64,000 nucleotides of DNA from Doryteuthis pealeii (Eukaryota; Mollusca; Cephalopoda; Myopsida; Loliginidae): NCBI GenBank assembly GCA_023376005.1, contig CM042151.1:78266696-78330695 (forward strand), read 5' to 3'. The notes under the pieces were generated by a model, which was not told the origin of the DNA, did not search any database, and saw only the letters and a program-made list of their open reading frames with translations. Numbering within the stretch: the stretch's first letter is position 1; each line of letters opens with the position of its first letter. Below, piece by piece: positions 55,061 through 64,000 of this stretch. The translations under genes and the position numbers were made by a program.

Positions 55061-55825
55061 ACATTAAGTGTAAGTAAAACAATGTTGGTACCTGGTACTA
55101 GGTGAGGATGTGGGATAAACTATGAAATACTGATCCATGGAAATGGCCGTTAGTACCCATACATGTTTGCTACCTGTCTGATGCCCCCTCCCCTCCAATC
55201 CAAAATTAAGATTCTTATTTAATCCCAATATTTTACATTTAAAAAGCATAGTAGGTTTGTTTAGGTAAATGCATAGTTAGATGTCATCAAAAATTTCTTC
55301 CTGACAGATGTTATTTTATATGAAGCAACGGTAAGTACTACTGTTCTAGGGTCTGCTAAAATGCCATCTGCTTTTCATTTAAAAAATGAATTAGACAAAA
55401 ATTTGAACTTAAATAATCGATTTAATTCTAAGTTGAAAAGTAGTAACATAATGAGCATCAGTAAAAAAAGGCAAAATAATATTACACATGTAATTTATTT
55501 TTAATACATTTTAAACTATTTTTTCACTGAAAATTTAATTAGAATTGGATAATTCCCTGATTTTTGGTAATTTCTTTTTCAATGGCAAGAGGGTAAATTT
55601 GTTTTGTAAAACATGGATTTGTCAACAACTTTGGCAGTGCCTATGTTATACGTTATTACCTTAGAAAAGAAATGATGATGTTGAAGTAGACATGATCATC
55701 ACATTGTTTACATTTGCAGAGATGTTTACAGTTTAATATAAGGACTACTGCAGCACTAAAACTCCACTAGCCAGTAAACTATGTTTTATTTCAATACTAT
55801 TTTGACCCCTCTGTTTGAAAAAAAT

Positions 55826-56220
55826 TACCAAAAATCAGGGAATTATCCAATTTTAATGAAATTTTCAGTGTTGATTTAGCAGTGAATGAATTTTATAATG
55901 CATCAGTTATTTTATTTCAAAACTTTGTTTTTTTTAGGTCACTTAACTTTGACACCCCCCTTGTTTTTGGGGCACAAAATATTGGTGTGGTATATATGCG
56001 ATTGATACTTTTTTCTGCATAAATAAAAAGACAAAAAACCAAAGGTATGAATAGAAGAAAAAAAGATTACTGAAAATCGGAAAATAAAAAGAAAACTTAA
56101 CATCATGCTGCTTATATTTTAAATGAATTTTATATATAACTGATGCATTATAAAATTTATTAATTGATAAATCTATACTGAAAATTTCATCAAAATCCGA
56201 TAATTCCCAGATGTTATTTT
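55826..56220. mobile_element. F4 foldback element, short form
   Basis: Left arm AATCAGGGAATTATCCAATT, AATGCATCAGTTATTTTATT, CACTTAACTTTGACACC and ACAAAATATTGG. Right arm ACTGATGCATTATAAAATTT and AAAATCCGATAATTCCCAGA (56137-56212). Confidence 0.6.
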
Positions 56221-56255
56221 TTATTTTATTTTATTTATTCTTTTTTTGCAATCGT

Positions 56256-56291
<36 letters not shown>

Positions 56292-56639
56292 AATCGTGAA
56301 TTCATTTTGTAAACACGGATTTTAAACTGCATTTCAGGCCGAACGCGATCGAAATTGACTGAAAAAAATAAAGTTTTAAATGTATTAAAAACAAATTACA
56401 TGTGTAATATTATTTTTCTTTTTTTTTTCTTTTTTTACTGATGCCCATTATGCTACTACTTTTCGAATTAAACAAAAATTTGACCTTAAATAATCGATTT
56501 TATTAATTTCAATTTATTTTTAAAATGAATAGCATATATTTTTGGGTATACCTACGTCCTACAGTAAACTAAAGCTGCCCCTTGACACAGGGTGATTTTC
56601 TGGGACATTTCTTTTGAAGAAAAAAAAAACGTATCAGTC

Positions 56640-57282
56640 TTTTTCTCTCTCTGACGATAAAACTACATAAATCAAAAGTTGTTCAATTCAACATGTTCGC
56701 GGATAATTTTATCAAATTTAAATAATTAGTAAAATTTCGTAGATTTTTTCAGTGCGGTTGAAAATGTTCCAATATTTTCGTTTAATTATCCCCCTTCACA
56801 TATACTCCCTTTAATTTTGTTAAGAAATGAAAAAATAACAAAATGTTCCGTTTTCGTAGCCAGGGTGATTTTTTTTAACAAGAAGATAATTTAATAAATT
56901 AATGTTCTATGCAATATGTATAATCATTTCATTAAATTTCATATTTCAGTAATTAGCTTTATTTTGCAAATTCGAAAGATCAAATTTTTTTGTTTTATTT
57001 TTTTGTTCTATGTTTGTTGTTTGTTTTCTTATGTTTAAGGAATGAAAAACAATTCCAAATGCAAATGTTACCGTTTAAAAAACTGGACGAAAATAATTTT
57101 ATATATAAGATTTTTCTAGTTTTAAAAAAATCTATTTATCATAGTATAAAACTTAATAAAATTGAACTAAATTTTCTAAAAAAAAAAAAGGATTTTTGTC
57201 GCCCTTAAAATTCCCTATTTTTGCAATGCAACCTAAAACGGGGAGATAAAAAAAAAAGAAATTAAGAGAATACATTACTTAC
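56640..57282 (-). other. Conserved intronic block by the locus D donor
   Basis: Aligns with 27425-28124 of locus B: TTTTATCAAATTTAAATAAT, ACTGGACGAAAATAATTTTA, ATAAGATTTTTCTAGTTTT and GCAATGCAACC. The shared text covers most of 600 bp. Confidence 0.55.
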
Positions 57283-57460
57283 TTATTTCTGCCTTTTTTC
57301 ATTGGATTTTCTTAATTAAAATAATACAAAATTTGAGGAAAATAAGAAGCTATTAAAACTTTCAATAAACTGGATTTTCTTTTAAAAACAAAGAAGTCGA
57401 CTCCTTTATACGTTTAATGAGCACTAGTAAAGGGAGGTAATTACGAGACACACTTAAAAT
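57283..57460 (-). other. Leader exon 1 of locus D with split upstream ORF
   Basis: Ends ATGAAAAAAGGCAGAAATAA at 57283 before GTAAGTAATG. Joined to exon 2 it reads MKKGRNKYELQKRRNELI and a stop, two residues different from B. Upstream TCGTAATTACCTCCCTTTAC and ACGTATAAAGGAGTCGAC are conserved; TATAAA in the latter is a possible TATA box. Confidence 0.55.
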
Positions 57461-57884
57461 CCAGTTTTCCAAATAAATAAAAAAACATGAAAATCTTCTC
57501 ATTTTTACTTTATTATTAGTCGGCAAAAATTATGAACTGCTCAGTAGAAATTTAAATTATCTTAATCTTTTTTCCTGCCATCAGAAATTAATTTTTTCAA
57601 AGAACCCTGGCAAGCTCGTATATTTTGTCTACTACTAGAATTACTGAATTCTTTCCAAGACACCCCCATTTCTACATCGCTATTGCCTAGCAACAATATA
57701 GCTAATTAACCTATTACATAACAGAAAAATCATGCTGAAAGCACTGGTTTCTGTTAGATCACTTAGCTAGCAGTAACAAGCCTGTTCAATACTTAATTGG
57801 GTGATCACTTAAGCAACAGATGGTACTATAATAAACCCAAATCTGTTGTTGATCAAAATGACTTCATTCGGTTTATAATGTTCA

Positions 57885-58775
57885 GCAATTTATTCATTAA
57901 TGACTTGATTTTAAAATGAATGGCTTATTATTCCAAAAAGATAAAAAAAATAAAAAATTTTAAATTTTTTTTTTTTATCAATTATGATTGTAGGGAAGAA
58001 TCTTTAGTCATTTGAATAAATAAAAAATTCCAGCTGATAATTTTTACATTTCTAGAAAGATCAAATCCAGAATTCCACAAAAAAAAAAAAAAAAAAAGAA
58101 AGAAAAATAAAGAAAAAAAATTATACCTGAAAAAGTTATTTAAAAATGTAAAAGTTATTTTCATCAAACTCAAACAATAATTTTTGTAGTATGTGGGAGG
58201 ATTAAAATAAAAATAAAATTAAATTAAAATAAAAAAACCACAAACTCCCATAAGCCTTCAAAGGAAGAACCCTCATGCATGTGTGAGAAAAAGGACTGAC
58301 TTCCAACCCTAAGATAATATCTCGGCCATTTGAGTTCAGGCCTTAACTGTGTGTAGTCACTTCCTCAGCCAGGGGATATCCCTTTTTCCCGGGCGACTAT
58401 GTCCAATGAATAAAGCCTAAATCATAAAACCACCTTCTGCCTTTGCCTCTTTCATTTTTATTCCTTGAATTCCTTCCTTTCAGCGACCACCAAATGAGAT
58501 GGGGTGAAAACATGCAACAAGAATATCCAGCTACCTTTAAACCTTTAAAACACTGCAAACCTCTAACCATCCCATACTTGTTTTCTCTTTTCATGATTTT
58601 AAAAACAATGTCTTTCTTTGAAGTGATGCAAAGAAAATTTTCTCTGATTCAATTGGCCTATTTCTATTCACTTAGAAATTTGATAGTGAATTTTAAAAGT
58701 TTGGAAGGTGGCATTTTGTACACAATTTATTTATCATAAATTAAGATTTCTTTAATCTATCTAAAAATGTATGAT
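57885..58775 (+). repeat. Repeat F5 copy, longest
   Basis: TTCAGCAATTTATTCATTAA, TATCAATTATGATTG, GATCAAATCCAGAATTCC, CTGATTCAATTGGCC and TTTTAAAAGTTTGGAAGG in family order, with a purine run (58078-58115) and an extra 58190-58600 insert of unknown kind. It lies about 0.4 kb beyond exon 1 as in unit C. Confidence 0.6.
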
Positions 58776-58789
58776 TAAAAATAAAATAA

Positions 58790-59105
58790 CTTTTGGGGGT
58801 ATTGGATTTTTTTTCTATTTTTTCATTTTTTAAATTTATTCTTCAGGATTTGATCTTACTAGAAATATAAAAATTAGGGACTGGAAAATGTTTTTTCTTC
58901 AAAGGTAAAAAAAACTTGAAAATATTGTTTTTTATCAATTCAGAATGTACGGTGGTGATACATTCTGAATTGATAAAAAACAATATTTTCAAGTTTGTTT
59001 TTAAAATGAAATAACCTATTTATTTTAAAATTAATTTAGTAATGAATAATTTTGGGAAAATTTAATTAAAACTGGACAATTCTCTGATTTTTGGTAATTG
59101 TTTGA
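58790..59105 (-). repeat. Repeat F5 inverted copy with a perfect 38-bp hairpin
   Basis: Ends ACAATTCTCTGATTTTTGGT. At 58912-58949 and 58959-58996 the text around ATCAATTCAGAATGTA and its exact inverse form a 38-bp perfect stem with a nine-base loop. Confidence 0.75.
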
Positions 59106-59439
59106 AAATGTAAAAATGTTTTAATTCCTCCTGTTGCGATTTCTGCTCATACCTGTTTTTATATATTTAAAAATGGTCTCTAACAATAGTTCTTTTTTGT
59201 TTATTTTGTTAAAACAAAAACATGAGTTATTTCCCATTTTACTTCAAAATACCCATATTTTTACTCTGGGGACATCAACGATTAATTCAGATGCATGTCC
59301 TTGTGTTGTTTATTTTTCTAACCTTATTGTGGCTATGCAGTGAAATTTTTTCATATGAAATTTTATACTTTTTTGCTTAAGTTATTTTTTACTTTCTAAT
59401 CTCGACAACAGTAACAGTGTATCTCCTGTCTACAATACA

Positions 59440-59900
59440 GGAGGGGTTTATTGGCCCAGCAACCTCGTGTCTATGCTTAGAGGTTATGGAATCTATTTTA
59501 AACAGATCTATTTGACCCATATACAGTGGGAGAGACCACTCCGGATCAGAGTGGAACTAGAAATAATGGCAATAAATAGGTAGTCCACAGATCTCCAGAA
59601 TTAGAGCCTCGACATCAAATGCAGTTTAGTGTCATACCTGGGACATTCCTTTTCATAGGTATCTTACTCCTCTGCCCTGTCCATGGGACTTAGAATTTAC
59701 TGACTGTATCAGTCAATAAATTCTAAGTCCCATGGACAGGGCAGTGAAAAGAAGATTAATAAGTTATAGGCCATCACAATATTGAGTAAATATTCCATCT
59801 CACATTTAAGGATTTAGCCTCAGTATTGAGTAAATTTAAGTCTTTTAAAGAAGCATCTGAATTTCTGATTTGGCTCTGATATCATTGGAACAACATCTAA
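59440..59900. repeat. F3 repeat and block Y of unit D, with a 35-bp hairpin
   Basis: F3 text TATTGGCCCAGCAACC to GGATCAGAGTGGAACTAG, then block Y text TTTCATAGGTATCTTACTCC and ATATCATTGGAACAACATC. At 59672-59706 and 59710-59744 CTGCCCTGTCCATGGGACTT and its inverse form a 35-bp stem with one mismatch and a three-base loop. Confidence 0.7.
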
Positions 59901-60679
59901 ATCAGAGTTGTTCAACCAGTGTGTGCCACGGCTCACTAGTATACCATGAAGCTTCCGTGGGTGAGGCGTGAGTGTTGAGGACAGTTGATCCTCCTCTTAT
60001 ATTTTTATTCTATTACTTTAATATTTTTTGTTTTAATCAAATATTTTTTGCTTTAATTAAATATTGTTTGTACTCTTATAACAGAGTTTTTCAACTCTGT
60101 CTTAGAAACAGGAAGTTTTACTTTAGATGATTAATTTTTGTGAAAATTTATAATTTTACTCTATTTAATATTTTCTTTAACATTTAAATATTTTACTTTA
60201 ATATTTTTTTGTTTTATTATTTTAGTGTTTTTGCACACCGGTTGAAAAACTTTGTCTTAGAAACTGTTATTTCTACTTTAGTAAGTTCTTTGTGAAAATT
60301 TATACCTTTTATTTCATTATATACTGATGGTGTACCTCAATCAATTTATTGCCCAGCTCACTAGGCTGTGAAATGAAAAAGGTTGACAAAACTCTGATCT
60401 AAGCAATCTAACAATAAATAAACAAAATAAATAAAAAAAATTAAAAAACAAAATAAAAAGGGGGGTGGGCAATAGAAATTTTTTTTTTAAATTGTACAAA
60501 ATGATATATAGATAAAATCTAAAATAAAAAAATTGAAAAAAAAAATGTAAAACAAATCATTAAAATCATTCTTCTCTTATCATTATTAATGAAGGGTTGA
60601 CTTACCTAATCCTCTAAAGATTGTAATCCATACTGAGAAAGGTGTTACTGTCCACGTATCCCATTTAAATACAATGTAC
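59901..60679. other. AT-rich stretch, no gene seen
   Basis: Two similar segments, 60070-60170 (AGTTTTTCAACTCTGTCTTA) and 60235-60310 (GTTGAAAAACTTTGTCTTAG), are probably an old local duplication. A-rich at 60420-60560. Nothing else recognised. Confidence 0.35.
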
Positions 60680-60915
60680 TGCACATTTGATTGGTTGTTA
60701 GCAACAACCAATTAGATGAGCGGGATTAGAGTTCTACAACCGTCCAAAAAAAATAAAAGTCAAACATCTTTTAGCGTCTATTGTTGGTGGTCGTATCAGA
60801 GTTTTGATTACCTCTGATAGGGTCAGCAAGGCGAGGGAAGTCTGATGTTGGAAGACCGGAAACATCCAAATAAACCTTGCAGATTATATCACTGACGACA
60901 ACCACCAGCACCCCA
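60680..60915 (-). repeat. Repeat R9, copy 2
   Basis: Inverted relative to 22885-23130: TTTGATTGGTTGTTAGCAAC, CCTCTGATAGGGTCAGCAAG, GAAGTCTGATGTTGGAAGAC, CACCAGCACCCCAAATGTA. Confidence 0.65.
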
Positions 60916-61052
60916 AATGTATATTGAAAGTAAAAAAAAAAGTAAGAATTATATCTGCCACATCAGAAAAATTAGGTTCTAGGGTTTAGAATTCAACTAC
61001 CCATGAATGTTGATATGATATTAATCAAAGAAGCAACCAAACTTCTCCTTTA

Positions 61053-61059
<7 letters not shown>

Positions 61060-61095
<36 letters not shown>

Positions 61096-61214
61096 ACACT
61101 CTCTCTCTCTCTCTCTCTCTCTCTTTCGCTCTTTAGTTTCTTTCTTATCTCTTACTATCTCACAATAACATTCTATATATTTGACTGCACACACACATAC
61201 ACACACACACATAC

Positions 61215-61268
<54 letters not shown>
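61060..61268. repeat. Compound (CA)n(CT)n and (TA)n microsatellite
   Basis: CA units at 61060-61098, CT units at 61099-61125, CA/TACA at 61188-61214 and TA at 61215-61268. Reading frames across it are artefacts. Confidence 0.9.
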
Positions 61269-61270
<2 letters not shown>

Positions 61271-61489
61271 CTTTATTGTTGGGGTAGGTGGATGAAACAT
61301 TATTATGAATTAATTTTTTATAGCCTTTTCATATAGTTTGCAATTTGGGTGCATTTGGTTACGATAATAGATTATGTTATGAGTGGAAGTATACGGTGTA
61401 TTATTTTTTTCTCATAGCTAAAGTTAATATTATGAATAGTGTGTCTAAATTGTTCATCGACTATGCTGTTAAAAAGTACAAGTGGATGA

Positions 61490-61760
61490 TATCAAGTGTT
61501 TCCTTGATTGGATACAACCAAAATTGAGAACTCAAAAATACATATAAAGATTTTGCATATGATTCCTAGGTGGATGTTTTACTGACTGAGTTAAACTGGC
61601 CTTCTTTCAAAGAGAGAATGAATTAAGAAACAAATTTAAGTTAAAAAAAAAGTTTATTATACAAAAATGTCCTGTCTCACAAATAAGCATAAGTTTTACC
61701 CAAATGATAAATTTAACAGATATAAAAATCAAGCAAAGAATACTGAAAGTAAAAGAAATT
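61490..61760. repeat. Blocks shared with units B and C, with SINE-1 head remnant
   Basis: AAAATTGAGAACTCAAAAA matches 33018-33036; the SINE-1 head end ACTGACTGAGTTAAACTGGC at 61580-61600 is followed by the 47613 block. Confidence 0.55.
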
Positions 61761-61907
61761 TTGTAAAGACATGGGAAAATCCAATGGTCAGATGGAAGAA
61801 AAAGTCCTTATTGTTAAACCTGATAGTCTAAGATGACTTTGGCACAGTCACTGTACCAAATGGTATATGAAAGTGTCGTTTAAAGATTAAAAAAAACAAA
61901 AAAATGA

Positions 61908-62612
61908 AGTAGGTGAGATTTGTTTGTTTTTTTATGCATCTCTGATTCTCCTCGTATTTCGCTTGTCCCAGCTTATTCACATTGCTACATCAAGTTCACT
62001 GAAATGAAAATATTTCAGCTTTTAATTTCAATTAGATTTTATCTTTTCTTTCTCCATTCCTACAATGCTGTGATATATCTCTATAAAAGAAATCATTTAT
62101 CTGAGCCACTTATTCTTTTCCAAAGTAAGTGACATTCCATTTTTTCTTCTCCTTTTTATTCAAAACACAGAATGAATAATTCTTGTAGCTGTTCCCTACA
62201 TGTTCAGCTGGATGAAAAAGGATATTTCTTGAAAAGTAGGTGAGATCAGGTTTTTTGAAGGACCTCTACTTCTCGTAGTATCTCCCTCATCCCTGCTTAT
62301 TTGCAAATCTTCTTTTTCATCTACATCACTCAAGTGCTTTTTCTTACATCCCTTTTTTAATATCGCCTGTTAGAATGTTCCTACATCAAGTTCACCGAAA
62401 TGAATGGACTTCTATTTTCAATTGGATTTTATCTTTTCCTTCTCCATTCTTATTTCCAGTTTGCTATGACATCTCTCTCTAAAAAAAATAAATCATTTCA
62501 GTGTCACTTCTCCAAAGTAAGTAACATTCCATTTTTTCTTCTCCTTTTTATTCAAAACACAGAAAGAATAATTATTGCAGCTTTTCTCTAAATGTTCAGC
62601 TGGATGAAGAAG
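61908..62612. repeat. Diverged tandem duplication, period about 385 bp
   Basis: GTAGGTGAGAT, TACATCAAGTTCAC.GAAATG, TTTTATCTTTTC.TTCTCCATTC, CATTCCATTTTTTCTTCTCC and TTCAGCTGGATGAA.AAG occur in order in both halves (61908-62238 and 62236-62612), with many differences. No gene. Confidence 0.65.
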
Positions 62613-62624
62613 CATTTTTCTTGT

Positions 62625-62960
62625 TTGTTTGTTTTTTTTGTTTTTTTTTTACGGCATATCAAACTTGGCGGGTCATTTCATGCTATCAAAATTTTGAAAG
62701 ATTCATAGTGATAGTTTGGAAGAAAATGTTTTCAACTCAATTTTTTGAAAACAAATTTTCTATTTAACCTATAGATGGGATCCTAACAGGTACTACCACT
62801 CCAGGTCAGAGTGACCTGGTTGCAATGGTGATGAAGAGTCTTCCACATTCCCCAGACCTCCAGAATGGGAAACTTACCATCAAATAGATTTTAATGTCAT
62901 TTCCAGGACATTAAGAACTTAAGCCACCTCTTTCTAGGACATATATGATAAAAAAAGTTG
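62625..62960 (+). repeat. F3 repeat
   Basis: TTACGGCATATCAAACTTGG, ATAGATGGGATCCTAACAGG, CCAGGTCAGAGTGACCTGG and TCATTTCCAGGACATTAAGA, as in 30795-31270. Confidence 0.55.
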
Positions 62961-63011
62961 CAGCTTGCCATAAGGGCAAGGATATTTCTTGAAAATGAGA
63001 GCTCTAGTATA

Positions 63012-63272
63012 TATATTTACCAACCCTCCACACAAGCAGGATGCGTCAAAAGGTAAATTTCCTAAGCAGAGTTTAACAGGTTTGAATTCAGAGTTTTCCT
63101 TCTCCTAGACTGGTTACCAAGCCATGGTTAAAGAGACCAGTCTTCCCTGCTATTTACCCCTAGCTGGAGGGACAATTGGATTCATACCTGTGAAATGCAA
63201 ACAGATTTGTCCAGGAATTGAACTCAGGTCAACAAGTCCATTTCCTACGACTCTAACCATTACACCACGCAC
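63012..63272 (-). mobile_element. SINE-2 (antisense), full length
   Basis: TTTACCAACCCTCCACACAA tail end, TTTTCCTTCTCCTAGACTGG, CCCTAGCTGGAGGGACAATT, and head ACTCTAACCATTACACCACG. Flanks CTCTAGTATA and CTCTAATATA (9 of 10) are a likely target duplication. It sits directly beside block X. Confidence 0.8.
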
Positions 63273-63967
63273 CTCTAATATAATATTGTGATGGACTTGA
63301 AAAGTAAAAGGTTGTCACTTTTTGTGATGAAAAAGTCAACAAACATGTTTTTATAAAAAACTACTCACATTTATTTAAGATATTACATTACTTTTTTATC
63401 AGTCTCAAAGGAAGAAATGATGTGATTCTGCACACTTAATGAAAGAAAAAAACTATTCATAATCCATTACCTACTCCATTACTTTTTTTATAATCTAAAT
63501 CTCTAAAAATACCATATAAACACCTATAGCCAACCAACACCCATTCCATCTGAAAAATTAATTTCTGTGGCAATTTAAGCTTGAACTGTCCCCATTAACT
63601 GCGCCTTTTCAAATGTACAACAAATCCACTTTAGCTAGGATTTGATGGTGCTGGCAGAGGCCATTACATAACACTTAAGTATTTCTATGAACTTATCCTA
63701 ATCTAAGTAATTGTCATGAGACCTTTGCCAATTCACTTGTTTGTTTATAAATTTACTATTCTCTTCATCATATAGCTTTTTATTGTCTTTGTCTAAGTAA
63801 CAAATTTCCTTCTAAGTATTTACTTATATCTTATGTTTTGATGACATCTACAATAATTCTGTATGGAAAACAAAAATCGTGAAAAAAATCTGGACTATTT
63901 TCTTCAGATCTAAATAAACATAACATCGATTTAGAGAAAATTAGCATATCATAGAATTGACTTTGTT
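63273..63967. repeat. Block X at the right edge
   Basis: Aligns with 35202-36253 over most of its length: TCTAATATAATATT, GTCAACAAACATGTTTTT, GGCCATTACATAACACTTAA, AACAAATTTCCTTCTAAGTA and AAAATTAGCATATCAT. The local GCAATAAATG repeat of the C copy is absent. In unit C the zinc-finger stop follows 347 bp after AATTAGCATGTCA. Confidence 0.7.
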
Positions 63968-64000
63968 GGCATTAAATGATCCACAAATGTTGATATGCCA

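Larger units (their letters stand above)
53347..57282 (-). other. Putative intron 1 of locus D (3936 bp)
   Basis: GTAAGTAATG donor (minus strand, from 57282) and GACAG acceptor at 53347. Holds F4 arms (54120-54240, 55535-55590, 55826-56220), block W, and a T run at 56250-56289. The 55064-55249 frame is not protein-like. Confidence 0.55.

Noticed and set aside
61003..61287. Open frame of Thr-His, Ser-Leu and Tyr-Ile repeats
   Set aside because: It is the translation of CA, CT and TA microsatellites.

Overview
The window is a stretch of animal (metazoan) nuclear DNA: very AT-rich, with no operons, introns with GT..AG borders, tRNA-derived SINEs, non-LTR (LINE) and Penelope-like retroelement remnants, foldback MITEs, long (TA)n microsatellites and very little coding sequence. 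The repeat mix suggests a mollusc or another lophotrochozoan. That is inference only; nothing here fixes the species.

The coding content is one family: four poly-C2H2 zinc-finger loci, all on the minus strand. Locus A (about 2.6-12.3 kb) is a pseudogene with 8 good fingers, a frameshifted start and decayed fingers on both sides. Locus B (18435-19568) has 13 fingers, one of them broken. Locus C (36576-37706) has 13 intact fingers. Locus D (52009-52692) has 7 intact fingers and a frameshifted tail that runs into a MITE and a (TA)n tract. Each locus shows the same two-exon layout: a leader exon ending at a GTAAGT donor 3.8-8.4 kb upstream, then an acceptor that opens the finger exon. In B and D, splicing these sites joins an 18-codon upstream ORF (MKENRNKYELQKRRNELI in B) that is split by the intron.

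The loci are part of a tandem segmental duplication with units of about 14-18 kb. Blocks outside the genes recur in order: block X before the 3' end of C and D and again at the right edge; block Y beyond exon 1 of B, C and D; block W in the introns of B and D; and several smaller blocks. Block X at 63.3-64.0 kb predicts a fifth zinc-finger gene about 0.3 kb past the window.

The rest is layered transposon debris. SINE-1 (lysine-tRNA-like head) and SINE-2 (another tRNA-like head, about 300 bp) have been hit by younger insertions, including a clean 306-bp solo LTR with a 5-bp target duplication. A Penelope-like GIY-YIG fragment is split by a SINE-2 with a 10-bp target duplication. A MITE family with telomere-like TTAGGG repeats at its centre occurs three times. 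Three almost perfect short hairpins sit inside repeat copies whose relatives lack them.
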